The notes under the pieces: generated by a model
Database searches by the model: none
What the model was told of the DNA's origin: nothing
The model's input: the letters and a program-made list of their open reading frames with translations, nothing else
Translations under genes and position numbers: made by a program
Shown here: piece after piece, positions 32,964 through 44,004 of the stretch
Position numbering within the stretch: the first letter of the stretch is position 1
How the letters are laid out: each line of letters begins with the position of its first letter
Source: Mytilinidion resinicola
Taxonomy: Eukaryota; Ascomycota; Dothideomycetes; Mytilinidiales; Mytilinidiaceae
Reading direction: 5' to 3'
DNA length: 64,000 nt
Assembly (NCBI RefSeq): GCF_010093595.1
Contig: NW_022985454.1
Span: 735,473-799,472 of the forward strand

Positions 32964-34020
32964 TGTGATAGTGGGGTAGGTTGGAGCTACGCTGAGGGGT
33001 GTGGTGCGTGGTGGTGTCGCTGTTGAAGCCGACGATGGTTGTTGGAGGTTGGTGGGAGGTTCGAGGCTGGCAGCTTAGTGCAGGAGCAGAGGTGAGGTCA
33101 AGTGAGGTGGTGGCTCGGCGTTCACAGTCGCTCTCACGTCGTCCCAAGTGCAAGGCAGTCTGTTGCCTGAAAACAGCCTTATCGAATCATCCAGTGCGGG
33201 GATGTGATTCGAATAGGCCCTGCAGCAGCGATGAACGTAAAACCGCTCGGCGACAAGAGCAAAAGGTGTCATGACTGTAATTGGACCGTGGTGGGCGGCA
33301 CCCTTCGTTTGGTGGTTGATGGGATGAAATGCCCGTGGTTGGTGGTGATGATTTCCCGGATTCTAGGCCAATCGCGGGGAGAGCACGTGACTCTCACACT
33401 ACGCTTAACTGTCTTAACTGTCCTACTTGAATGACTAGAACCTACAGATGTTTGAGAGTTGGAAACAGTCTCTCAACTATGGAGATCTCGACTTGGGCAC
33501 AACGCAACTGTTCTGAATGAGTCTTTCCATAAGCCATGCCGCTTTACCATAGTCACTCAAGATCAATCAACATCCACGAGCTGACGGAAGACTTATGAGA
33601 AGAGAGTTTAACTGTCATTGGCAATGCGTTACCCTACTATTAGAAGCCCTACAGACGCATTCCACTTTCCAGAGTACGCTTTTGATTTCAGTCCAAATTA
33701 GACCCCCAGTCCGGCGCCTGTCGAATGCCCATGAACCACTTTGATGGAGTGCAACCGCACCGTGAACGCCTCGACCGTGAGAAAAGAGACTGAGACTACC
33801 GTAGTAGAGTCGTCAGACCAAATGCCTATCCAAGGCCCGTATCGTATAGTCCCATGATTCCAGGAACTCCCAATACCGAACCTCATCTGGCTACAACCTC
33901 GATACCCCTTTTAAGCCTCGAAAGCCCTTCCAGACCGTTTCACCGTCTCAAAACCAACAAAACACCCTTCCAAATCCTCCGCGGCCTCTATTCCCCATCC
34001 CCTTTTGGACTCCCTACTCC
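32964..34020. other. Intergenic, 1.1 kb
   Basis: Promoter side of the acidic F-box-like gene and 3' flank of the next minus-strand gene. One CACGTG at about 33385. No supported gene. Confidence 0.6.
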
Positions 34021-34575
34021 CTACTTTCCCCTCAACCCCTCCAACCGTCCCAGCAAATCTTCAACCCGCCACACCAGCACCGCCAACTGCGCCGCGACTT
34101 CTACTCTTCCCATCCGCTCAAACTCTATCTTTTTCTCCCTTACTCTTTCTAGCTCACGCGTCGGGGCCGGGCCGAGCTTCTTCGTCAGATACTCGATGAT
34201 CTGAGTGCCGGGAGTAGAAGTGGTAGTAGTCCGAAGCGCTTCGACCTTAGCGAGCGCGAATTCCCAGTCGGAGATGGTAGTGGTAAGGTTATAGATTCCT
34301 ATGAGGCGGTCCATGTAGGGGTCGGGGTCGGTGGGTTGAGTAGTGTTACGGGAGAGATCAGATTGGGTGCGGTCTTTTGTTGAGGTATTTACAGAGTACC
34401 CGGCAGAGGTGATCGTGGAGTAGTTTGCGGACTTGTCCACTTGCGATGGCGCTTTGGAAAGTCGTTGAGGTCGAAGCTGAGATGAAGTTGTTGCATCCGC
34501 TTTTGGATTTGACCACGCTGGCCAGAATACGGCGACAGGATACAGGAACGGCATTCTGAGTGGCGTCCGGTTCAA
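34021..34575 (-). CDS. Hypothetical protein, 184 residues
   Basis: Single-exon frame with no recognised domain. The N-terminal third is Ser/Thr-rich. The C-terminal 100 residues look like a helical, charged segment (MDRLIGIYNLTTTISDWEFA, then REKKIEFERMGRVEVAAQLAVLVWRVEDLLGRLEG), which is coiled-coil-like and unlikely to arise by chance. A possible N-terminal mitochondrial-type leader (MNRTPLRMPFLYPVAVFW) is visible. Function not inferred. Confidence 0.5.
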   Translation of the reverse strand: MNRTPLRMPFLYPVAVFWPAWSNPKADATTSSQLRPQRLSKAPSQVDKSANYSTITSAGYSVNTSTKDRTQSDLSRNTTQPTDPDPYMDRLIGIYNLTTTISDWEFALAKVEALRTTTTSTPGTQIIEYLTKKLGPAPTRELERVREKKIEFERMGRVEVAAQLAVLVWRVEDLLGRLEGLRGK

Positions 34576-34995
34576 TTGCCTTTATGTGGCGGTGGTCTGA
34601 TGGCAGGATTGCTAGCGGAGGTGAGAGAGTGGGAGGTGGGGGCGTCGTCAGCTGGAGTGTTGGATGAAGTGTAGTTGCATCAAGGTAGTAAGGTGAATCC
34701 GGCACGTGTTTGAGGTCATATGGTCTAATGATGGCGCAATCTTGTGAGAGGTACCGTGCTGGCTTGCGAATGCAGACTCGCCATTATTGCAGTTAATGAG
34801 TTGTTACCTGCTGGTGCTTGTGGTTTTCGTACTTCATGGCTTTGAGGTTGTGGAATGAAAGTTCAAGGTGATGTAATTGGACCAGCGCCATAGATGTTGC
34901 ATCCGATTCAAGACTAGTCAAAATTTTACGTACAGTATTCAAATAGCTCCAACTTCGTCTTGAGTAACACAATGCGCCTACTGCTAAGGCTCTGT

Positions 34996-35565
34996 CTAAG
35001 ACCTCTCACCTGTAGGCATTACGGTTGACGCTTCGGTCTTCTCTTTGCGCCGTTTCTTGAGCCAAGGGTCCATCTTAGTCGACAAGTGAACAGTGATAGC
35101 GCTCTTCTGTTCCTCCACAAATCTGCTATGTGTATCGTCTTCAACCATCTGACCAAGCTGCAGCCAATAGTCGTTCTCATCCGGAGGTGGAGTGAATTGT
35201 CTTTGACTCAGGGAATATGAGGTACAAGAAGAGCCTATCGAGATTGTTGAGCGACCTCTTTAGTATAGTAGTCACCCTGTCCAACCTTTCCACTCGATGA
35301 TACAGCTTCGGTAGGATATCCTCTTGTAGTAGCTTGGCTTCCCTGCATTCCATGCGCCATCTTTGGCAACCTCTTCCAAATGTCGGCCGAAGTGCTCAAC
35401 TGGAGTATCGGCTTTATCGTAATGCACCCCGATGCGACTCATTTGATGTATGATCCTCTTCAGATGTGTCTCGAATCCAGAAGTGTCCCCTTGAATCGCT
35501 TTAGGTTCGTTCTCAGCTCCGGACCTAGAGTATCCGCTAGGGAAGCGAAATCGAGAGTTCGTCAA
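34996..35565 (-). pseudogene. Unknown two-exon gene or relic without a start codon
   Basis: Two coding-like blocks join in frame: 35565-35276 and 35206-34996, across a 69-bp intron with GTGACT..GAG borders. The second exon is convincing (TPPPDENDYWLQLGQMVEDD, then FVEEQKSAITVHLSTKMDPW). The first block has no ATG in frame; its open frame begins after a TGA, with only a TTG available. An ATG in another frame at 35577 gives MTGVDELSISLP and then a stop, one base out of register. This suggests a one-base frameshift, or a missing 5' exon. Family unknown. Confidence 0.45.
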
Positions 35566-36329
35566 CGCCGGTCATGATGGCAATGTGCGTGTAGAATCGA
35601 TATGGAGTGATGGAATACTGGGGAATTCAAGATACTTTAACCATCAAGCTGGCTTGCTCTCACAAGCCGCAAGGAGTCTAAACGAGACACAAATGTATGA
35701 GTTTGTAGGAAGTTTTTAGCATGTCGCTTGTTGGGAGATTTCACAAATAGCGGTCCAATTGATCCTCTTCTAGATAGAGATAAGCTATGGGAGACCATGG
35801 TCTCTTTACTAGAACGACTAGTGACATTAGCGAAGGCCTTCGACCCCGAAGGAAGTGACGGGAAAACATCACAAACATCGTCATTTTTAGTACTAGAAGA
35901 AGACTACTGAAGAATGACAAGGATACTATAAAATGATATGAGAATCAGATGAATTACCTAGGCTTGACACTCGTAGAGACTGGCCTTGAGCGACGACTTC
36001 TGAGGTTCTATTCAAGTAAAAGGCTGCTGGTAGAACGCTAATGAGGCCGCCGTCAGGCCATCTCTATGGACTACACGTAAGTTTGAAGATGAAACAGAGA
36101 TGGTAGGTAAGTTGCGAAGATGGAAGTTGATGGCGGGGATGCACAAGGTGTCGTCCAAAGCACGTCCCAGATCTGGAGATAAATGACGCTATCTCCAGGC
36201 GCCTATCACCACGCCAACTCATACCCCAAGCGTCATCTGTAGCTCCGCCATCACTATAGCTCCATCCATCATCCCAATTATACAACACATCCTCACCCCT
36301 CTCATATTCTTCTATAAATTTCCTACAGA
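35566..36329. other. Intergenic, 0.76 kb
   Basis: A 60-codon plus-strand ORF at 35728-35910 (DPLLDRDKLWETMVSLLERL) looks helical and protein-like but has no start context, domain or partner exon; it may be a relic. The remainder is the promoter of the aminopeptidase. Confidence 0.5.
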
Positions 36330-37540
36330 ATGAAGTCTCCTTTGATTCTCTCGCTCTATGCCACGGCAATCACAACGGCTCTTGCTGCGCCACGGATAGA
36401 ACAAGCAGTGCTTCAACAACCAGAGCGAGAGCAATTTCTCATCGAGCTAGCTCCAGGACAGAGACACTATGTCACCGAGCATGAGAAATGGGAGCTCCGA
36501 AAGGTGCGCAACCTAAAGACTCGCTGAGGCATCTAGGAACATTCACTGACACTCCGTAGCAAGGCATCAACTTCTTCGACATAACCGACAATGAAGACCT
36601 AGGTCTCCTGAACCATAAGGTCGGCATCCAAGCCGTCACCTTCCCCTCAAAAACGTCGCACAACAAGACCATCGCGCCTCTACTCAAGAAGCTGGAAAAG
36701 AAGAATATGCGAAAGCACCTCGAGAAGTTTACCTCGTTCCATACACGATACTTCAAATCCGACTACGGAAAGCAGTCATCAGCATGGCTGCTCGGACAAG
36801 TCAACGATACCCTGTCCGAGGCGGGTGCGCTGGAGAAGGGAGCGTTCGTCAAGCCGTTCGAGCATCCATGGGGCCAGAGCAGCATCATTGCCACCATACC
36901 CGGCAAGAGCGATAAGACAGTTGTGATCGGGGCACACCAGGACAGCATCAACCTATGGCTACCAGCTTTTCTAGCTGCCCCTGGCGCTGATGACGATGGC
37001 AGCGGAACAGTCACAATTCTAGAGGCTCTGCGTGTTCTGCTTATGTCGAAGGATATTATCGCGGGCAAGGGCGAAAACACGCTCGAGTTCCACTGGTACT
37101 CTGCCGAAGAAGGTGGTCTGCTGGGCTCGCAAGCGATCTTCCAGTCGTACGAGAAGGAAGGACGGAATGTCAAAGCCATGCTCCAACAGGACATGACTGG
37201 CTACGTACACAAGACCATCGAAGCAGGGGAGCCTGAGAGCGTCGGTGTCATCACAGATTTTGTGGATCCGGGTCTGACCGAGTTTATTAAGGAGATCATT
37301 ACCGACTACTGCGAGATTCCGTACATCCTTACGAAGTGTGGGTATGCGTGCTCCGACCACGCCAGCGCCTCCAAGGCCGGCTATCCGTCTGCCTTTGTCA
37401 TCGAGAGCGACTTCAAGTACTCAGACGACAAGATTCACACGACAGAGGATAAGATCGAGTATCTCAGCTTCGATCACATGCTGCAGCACGCAAGGCTGAC
37501 GCTGGCTTTGGCGTACGAGCTGGTGTTTGCTAAGCTGTAA
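36330..37540 (+). CDS. Secreted leucine aminopeptidase, M28 family
   Basis: Exons 36330-36503 and 36560-37540 (56-bp intron) give 384 residues. The signal peptide is [20 protein letters not shown], then a propeptide up to about residue 85. The M28 zinc ligands are all seen: His and Asp in [11 protein letters not shown] and GADDDGSG, Glu-Glu in SAEEGGLLG, Asp in LQQDMTGY, and His in KIHTTEDK. A Cys pair ([20 protein letters not shown]) matches the disulfide of the LAP1 type. Such enzymes release N-terminal hydrophobic residues from peptides outside the cell. Length and motif order are those of LAP1. The start has the standard context, with only a short intergenic region before it. Confidence 0.93.
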
Positions 37541-38142
37541 ATATTTTGCCGTCAAGGAACATAGCATAGATACGAAATAAGCATAGTTTGGGACACGGGT
37601 GGAGCTGGAGTACTTGGACTGTTTCTACCTTGATAGTAAATGCACTACAGTCATCATTTTGATACTCTAATAGATCTTATACGAATAGAGCCAAACATGT
37701 TCTATGGCAGCTGACGTTATACAAACTTGACACGCCCAGCACTAGAAGCAACACTTGGTTCAAGTGGTAAGAGAACAGTACTGGCTCATTCATACCGCGT
37801 TTGCAGCATGACCGTACCTCACGCCTAAATGACTGTTCAGTCTACGTTGGCAGCAGATTGGCTCTCTACATGTCTCGCTTATGCACGGAATGACTCTATG
37901 ACTTTAGTCCTTGGTCCATGGCTTCCGTCACCCGGGCCGCCCTATCATGGTAGCTTTATCTGAGCCGCACCCCGAACCCCTCCGCCCTCAGCTCTCCTTG
38001 CTCTTTTACCTCCTCATCTATCGACAGGGCCTGCTCTCGAAAGGCATTCCTGCGTCGTCTTGCACTTGCATTTGCATTTGCATCCTCTTCTCATTTCTGT
38101 CGTTCAACCTTCATTTCCAGCTAGAAAGACGCGTCATCAATC
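37541..38142. other. Intergenic, 0.6 kb
   Basis: 3' flank of the aminopeptidase and CT-rich promoter of the R3H gene. A tRNA A-box-like string at 37746-37764 was checked and rejected because no T-arm follows. Confidence 0.6.
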
Positions 38143-39273
38143 ATGGCAATTCATCCTGCAGCCTCCGCGCCCCACAGCCAGGCTCCAGCTACAGCTCAAG
38201 CTCCCATCGACATTGAAGCTTGGACTGAGCAGGCGACGGCCGCGCTCAGCTCTGTCACCATCTCCGCGACCCACTCCGTCCCAGGGACGAGCGTCAGCCT
38301 CCAGATCCCGCTGGATGACCACCCCGTCTCCCACGATGCCTCCGCTGCTGAAGCTGTGCGTGCCGGCTACGTCAAGCGGCGCGCGCCGATACGACGTGAT
38401 AGCATGAAGAGCAGGGAAGCGTTGTTGAAGGGCAAGGAGGGCAGCCGGCGGCGTCAGCGATGGGAGAATGGTGCGTAGTGGTTCCGTTCCCCCTCAGCAT
38501 CAACTGCTAGACGCTCCGATCCATTATGAATCTCTCGTTAACGCGTTCAGACCGTCTCCTCTCCAATCCGCACGCGGTGCCCCCTCAACCGCACGACTGG
38601 GAGATCCGCCCTACGTACCCCGTTCGTACCGTTCCCTACTATCTTGCGCCGCTCTGGGATACCACCTTTGCGGCCGCCTCTTCTACGCGCAAAGCGAAGG
38701 CCTCCGCCGCGAAGCAGACGCCCAAGGGCGCTGATAATGCAGGCAAGGTTCCCAAGGAGCTACGCGAGAAGCTGAAGCGCGCGCGTGGCGCCAAAAGCTT
38801 GCTGGAGAACTTGGAAACGGAGGTTCGTCGGTTTGTTGCGGGGTGGGAAGATCGCGAGAAGACGCGTTTGGAGCGCGAGGCGAAGGAGGGGATTCCGCTG
38901 GAGCCGGACTCTGAAGACGAGGAGATTGTGTTCGTGGGCCGCAATGGGATGATGAATGATATGCGCAGTCCTAGAACTAGCGGGGAATTCGAACGGCGCG
39001 AAATGCTGCTCTTCGAAAGTCCCGCTGACGATCATGGGGCTAGCTTTGGGTGAGTTGTGTTTGGGGCGAAGATGCGGAGCTGTTGCTAATGAGTACAGAC
39101 GCTTCCTCGTCCATCATATCGGCTCCTACTATGGCCTCCGCACGTGGTCCGTCACCACTGGAAATCCTGCTCGCCGCGAAGCATATATTGGTCTCAAAGA
39201 CGGGAAGCTTAAATCTGGCCAGAAACTCTCGACCCACTCTGCATTGCCACGGCCATTGTACGGCCTGGTTTGA
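38143..39273 (+). CDS. R3H-domain protein with R3H-associated N-terminal region
   Basis: Exons at 38143-38470, 38551-39049 and 39099-39273 join in frame to 333 residues; introns are 80 and 49 bp. The segment RRQRWENDRLLSNPHAVPPQ followed by DWEIRPTYPVRTVPYYLAPLWD is the conserved N-terminal block that accompanies R3H domains in fungi. A basic helical linker (ELREKLKRARGAKSLLENLE) comes next. The R3H motif itself is RFLVHHIGSYYGL, with Arg and His four residues apart across the exon 2/3 junction. R3H domains bind single-stranded nucleic acid. The function of this fungal subgroup is not known to me. The C-terminus ends PRPLYGLV. Confidence 0.78.
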
Positions 39274-39535
39274 GCACTTTCGGGCTGGAGCGCACCCACT
39301 GGATACTAGACCCCGTGTTTTACTAGGCAACATTGTAATTGATTTTGTGAGTTCTGCGTTTGAAGCCGCAGGTGGGGGGGCTCATTCTTCTTTCTCCTTC
39401 GACTCTGTGTCAATTTTAAATTTTCAAACATTTCTGGCGGCATTAGAGATGCATCTTGGATTCTGATAGATAGCATACTTAGCAACAGGCAAGAGCTATT
39501 ACCTTAGATATTGACCATACTGCACAATTTTGTAT

Positions 39536-39617
39536 GTTTGGGCACACGGATATGCTCTTGCTCGGACTATCCTTTTGTTCTCTCGATAACACTGTGAGGA
39601 GTAGCCCAGGTAACATG
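39536..39617 (+). repeat. HET-flanking relic repeat, copy 1
   Basis: Encodes MFGHTDMLLLGLSFCSLDNT followed by VRSSP. It aligns with copies 2 and 3 over about 80 bp at roughly 70% by eye. Confidence 0.6.
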
Positions 39618-40016
39618 AAGCCGGCCAGCCAAATGGCAACTCAAATTACGCTGCAGGAAACTCAATATTGCGCCTGGATTGTTGAAAACCCGCTGCAGTA
39701 CCCCAAGCAGTGGCAAACGAGTGTCCACAGACGTATAGGCTTCCACTGTAAGATGATTGGATAGGCAGCATTAGAGGGTGGTGAAAGATGCAGCTCGAGA
39801 CAAATATCACGTTTCGAGGCATTCGAGAGTTTGGAATGCTTCGCAAGGATCGATCTATTGAAGTCCAAAGATGCAACATTTAGATACAGTCCTAGGTCGT
39901 CTGTCTCGGCGCTCTTTCCTGCCACTGCTTGGGGTCCGCCTATGAGCTCATCAAGCTCCAAATACGATGTCAAGGTCGATGCAATAGAAAGTAGACTGCC
40001 TTTCGACTGACTAAAT

Positions 40017-40098
40017 GGCTGCAGGCTGAGTATTCCTCACAGTGGTGTCGAGCGAGCAAGAGTGGGAGCCATGTAGTTGCATATCCATGCACCCAACC
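40017..40098 (-). repeat. HET-flanking relic repeat, copy 2 (inverted)
   Basis: On the minus strand it encodes GCMDMQLHGSHSCSLDTTVR then NTQPA. It shares CTCTTGCTCGCTCGACACCA with copy 3. Confidence 0.6.
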
Positions 40099-40309
40099 TT
40101 ATGGCCTAGTCCTGTACCACGACCTGGTCCTCTGGCATGAGTGCCTTCTCTTAGACTGTGGATTATTTCTGAGCGCGAACCCCTGCCGGTGATCACGTTC
40201 TCGCTTAGGGCGCTTCAGCCTAATCCGACTTCTCACATCTCTCGACTCCGCTCGTCAATCTTCCCATTCATCCAGAATTTCAGCCTGGGTATCTACTTCA
40301 AGTCTAGCA

Positions 40310-42343
40310 ATGCGTCTACTCAACGTCGATACATTACGGCTAGAGTTCTTCCACAGTGCTGATGAGGCCCCACCGTATGCCATCTTGTCTCATCGATGGG
40401 AGGACGACGAGGTCTTGTACGAGGATATTCAGGAGCAAACCCACGACAAAGATCTCCAAATCCTAAATGCGAAGTATGAGAAGTTGGAGAAGCAATTAGG
40501 CCAGCTTCGGTGGCAAATGAGGACCCGCACACATACCGAACCATTTGAGGCATCTGTTGCGCCTACGACTGCTAACTGGTCATCGACGGATCACCAGAAA
40601 GAATACCCTAGTGACTCTGACGAAGCGGTTCATGGCTTCCAAGACGACCAAACGCTTCGAGGATCCGTAGAGGAATCTGAGAGAAGCCGAAGCCCTTCAT
40701 CTCTAGTCGCCGAACCTGAATCAGAAATGAGGGCAGAGCAGCGTACGGCGAGAATCCCGAAGCCAGCTTCTATTCGATCTCATCCTCATCTACGCCGTGC
40801 TCTTTCTAAAGAGATCGGCTGGTATAAAGTCGAAGGGGCCTGTTGGGCTATGAAACACTTAGATATGACCTATGTGTGGATCGATACACTGTGCATCGAC
40901 AAAAGCAGCAGCGCGGAACTATCCGAGTCCATTAATTCCATGTTCTCATGGTACCAAAAGGCCACTTTGTGTTTTGCTTACCTATCTGACCTGGAACCTG
41001 GAATTGATCAGCCATCGCAAGACGCGTTGTGGAAATATCGACCAGGAAAATCTCTTTTCGAAGACTCTCAATGGTTTAAAAGAGGGTGGACGCTGCAGGA
41101 ACTTATTGCGCCCACCGAAGTATGGTTTTTTGACAGGTATTGGGGCTATGTTGGGTCTCGTTCTTCTCTGGCGGAACGTATCGCTCAGATAACCAACATC
41201 TCGAGCTTAGTCCTCACTGACCCATCACATGCTAGACTGTGGTCAACTAGTGTAGCAGCACGATTGTCTTGGGCTGCCAAAAGAACTACGACAAGACTAG
41301 AAGATCGTGCGTACTCGTTGTGTGGCCTTTTTGGAGTGAACATGTCGACTATTTACGGCGAAGGCGAAGCGACTGCTTTCTTCAGACTACAGACGGAAAT
41401 CTTTCAGGCCAATCCTGACCACACCATATTCGCCTGGGACTGGGAACTAGATCACCACGGCGAGCTTGGGCTCTTCGCACAGTCTCCTAGTGCTTTTGCG
41501 AACACGGGATCTATGATCTCCACGCCTTACGATAGTGATGGGTTGCGTTTACTTCTCTCAATAAGCGACTATCCTATCAAAACCCAAAATTATGTCCAAA
41601 GAAGTTCTAGCATCCGTGTACGGCTTTTTTTCATCCATGAACCCTATTTCGCTCAGCTCTTAGCTTGCTTGGCATGCACCATCCGAGGGAGCAACAAAGT
41701 TCTGGCAATAGGGGTCTCCAACAAACAAGCTTCAGGTGAATATACAAGACTTCCAATGGCCCTGTAATAGTTTGATTCTGCGAAGTTCCGTAAGCAATCG
41801 TATAATGGCTTTCTGGCAGATGCGTACATATTTCCTGACCATCAAAAGTTTTCGTCTTCAGCTTCCTGGGATCGACCCTCTCATTTCTACTGGATTGCTT
41901 TCTTTGCGATAGACATTGCTCAATTCATCCAGTCTAACTTCCAAGTGAAGTCGACATGGTCAGGGCTTGAAGAAGTTGATCAAAACATCTACTTGAGTAT
42001 GACCGAAGCAAGCGTTGCGCGCGAAGGGGCGCTGGTCTTCCAAAATCGCGATACGAACTTTACCTTTGGTATCGGCATCAAACTCCCGATGCCTCCAGAC
42101 TCGATCCATGCGAAAGTAGCCATATTGGATGACACCAGGCATGTGGGGCTTTTCTTGGACTCAACAACCGGGCGTGTGATGCCACCATCAAAAGTCTACA
42201 AGGCCGCCGATTACCGAACATCATCCAATAGTGTTATCAGTAAAGTAGTCGGTCCATATAACGTCTTTGTCCGATTCAACAAGGCGTATAACAATCCGAG
42301 GGCAAAATTCACGATTGGATTCCTTCCAGTGGCGAGCCAGTGA
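40310..42343 (+). pseudogene. HET-domain (heterokaryon incompatibility) gene 1, interrupted by two adjacent stops
   Basis: The frame from ATG 40310 encodes a HET-domain protein: MRLLNVDTLRLEFF, YAILSHRWEDDEVLYEDI, then after a variable Ser/Glu-rich insertion YVWIDTLCIDKSSSAELSES, FSWYQKATLCFAYLSD, WFKRGWTLQELIAPTEVWFF and RLEDRAYSLCGLFGVNMSTI. At 41765-41770 the codons TAA TAG follow one another. The same frame then continues without any stop to 42343, with protein-like sequence throughout (FDSAKFRKQS, FGIGIKLPMP, VFVRFNKAYNNPRAKF). So one 678-codon frame is cut after 485 residues. No intron with proper borders removes the stops while keeping the frame. HET proteins trigger growth arrest or cell death after non-self fusion. 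The truncated form keeps the whole HET domain and might still be made. Confidence 0.8.
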
Positions 42344-42438
42344 ATAACGCCACAAGCAGACTCTCTTGAACAAAAGATGGTAGTCAATCTGTGACTTTTA
42401 TTCTAGGACTTCATACCCTTTACAGTGCTGGGTCAAAA

Positions 42439-42520
42439 GTTTGGGCGCACAGACATCTCACTGCTCTGGTTCTACTCTTGCTCGCTCGACACCATCGTGA
42501 GGATACCCCAGCTGGCATGG
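42439..42520 (+). repeat. HET-flanking relic repeat, copy 3
   Basis: Encodes KFGRTDISLLWFYSCSLDTI followed by VRIPQLA, aligning with copies 1 and 2. Confidence 0.6.
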
Positions 42521-43091
42521 CTTGAGTTAGTTCAAAGGTAGCCCTTTCCACTGCGTCGAGTTTTACATCCTACTTAGGGTGCAGAGGGCCTATCGGGAGA
42601 TCACAAGCAGATGCAAGGAGTGCCAAATCCATGGTCTGGTATTGTAGATACGCACTCTCTCTACGGCTATGACACTTGCCCAGCACCGCTTGAGGTCCCG
42701 TTACATTATCAAAAACTGTGATACGACAGATATGATAAGCCTGATAGCTCATCAGGTCACCTCAGACGGTGTTGGTCTGCTATTTCATGTTCAACGAAGC
42801 CTGATAGGAATAGAAGGCAGCAACGTTTTCTATAAACGGGTCCTATTACTACTTCGGTTCTCCGCGGAAGGAGGCAGATATATTTCGGTACAACTTCGGC
42901 ATCATGAATCCTAAGGGTCGCCAATCTATGTAAGCGGGTTCGCGGGCCGGAGCCGGGCAGACTCTGCCGAGGACGGCAACAGACGGTATAGTGATGCGGC
43001 TTTTTCGGAGGGGTCGTATCACTGTTTCGAGAGTCACGTGCAAGGGATTTGTAAGCCAGTGGCCCCGAAGTTAGCGAGGTCAAGAGGTTCT

Positions 43092-43183
43092 AGGGAGGTT
43101 TTGAGGTGCCCCGGACCATCCGCCTATACCAAAACCTCCCTTGGTTAGTGTTATATAACGAGATAACACTATAACCAGGTTTT
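43092..43183. repeat. Nested inverted repeats
   Basis: AGGGAGGTTTT (43092-43102) is perfectly inverted as AAAACCTCCCT (43131-43141). A second arm follows: GTGTTAT (43148-43154) with ATAACAC (43163-43169), flanked by GGTTA/TAACC and by AAAACC (43131-43136) with GGTTTT (43178-43183). The middle element thus can pair either to the left or to the right. Confidence 0.65.
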
Positions 43184-44004
43184 ACCGTAGCTCCAACCAC
43201 GTCATTCCAATATTTCTCCAGATATTTTCCGAAAAGTTTTGCCTTCCCTCAGGATTGGTATGGATGCGACCGGATGCTTAGGAATTAAGCCCAGGGTCCT
43301 GCGGCTCTAGTGTGAAATTTCTGAACGAGCTTTCTACGGAGCGACTTCCTAAGGAGGCTCTGGGTGGGCTGATTTGGTCCTGAGCGGTCCGTAGCTCACC
43401 CAATCTTCAGCATGGATGAGATCATGTTCCACTCGGCATTTGCTCCTTATCTCGTCACTAGTACTGTGGCGTCCGGCGCATCTCTTGTGAGTGTACTGTA
43501 GACTGAGGCACATCGGCAACAGGGGATTAAAACAGAGACCAAAACAAGGGTTTTCACCAATCAACTCTTCGAAACCTTACCGAGCCTGGAGCCGTGCGCT
43601 TACCAAGATTACCAAGAGGAAGATGCCTGTCTCCACCCACAAAAGGTATGCCGGATACCACAGTACACAATCACCTCGGCATCCATCCCTTCCCAATACG
43701 ATTTACACCTCATCAAAATGGAGCTAAAAGGAGTATGACAGCCCTTATGTGAAGTTTGCTAAGCGAATTGGTCCAGAACGCCGGGAGAGCATCGTCCCAG
43801 GAACTCTTCTAGTCCCGGCGTTACAGTGATACTGAACTTACCACCGGTGGTGATGTCAGGATGGCGATCGTTGAGAAGAACTGTATATGAACTGGTAGGC
43901 TCCATAGTTTTAAAAACAAACAATCCTACGCCCATAGTATATTCCACTCATACAACCTATCAGATACCATATTCTTTTTCTTAGAATCGCCGATACTCTC
44001 TACC

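Larger units (their letters stand above)
39274..40309. other. Interval with relics, 1.0 kb
   Basis: Contains two of the three copies of an 80-bp coding-like repeat (39536-39617 and, inverted, 40017-40098) and a minus-strand frame 39973-39662 with a GGPQAVAGK block that recurs beyond the HET gene. Otherwise this is the HET promoter. Confidence 0.5.
42344..44004. other. Interval with relics and palindromes, 1.7 kb
   Basis: Copy 3 of the HET-flanking relic (42439-42520), a minus-strand GPQAVLGK relic (42752-42570), the nested inverted repeats at 43092-43183, and the promoter of the reductase. No intact gene. Confidence 0.5.

Noticed and set aside
37746..37770. tRNA A-box-like string TTGGTTCAAGTGGTAAGAG
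   Set aside because: No T-arm or acceptor stem within 200 bp.
41736..41770. Intron GTGAAT..TAG removing the two HET stops
   Set aside because: It would be 35 bp, too short, and it shifts the downstream frame into a stop.
41765..41770. Programmed stop-codon readthrough of HET gene 1
   Set aside because: Two adjacent stops make readthrough very unlikely; mutation is simpler.
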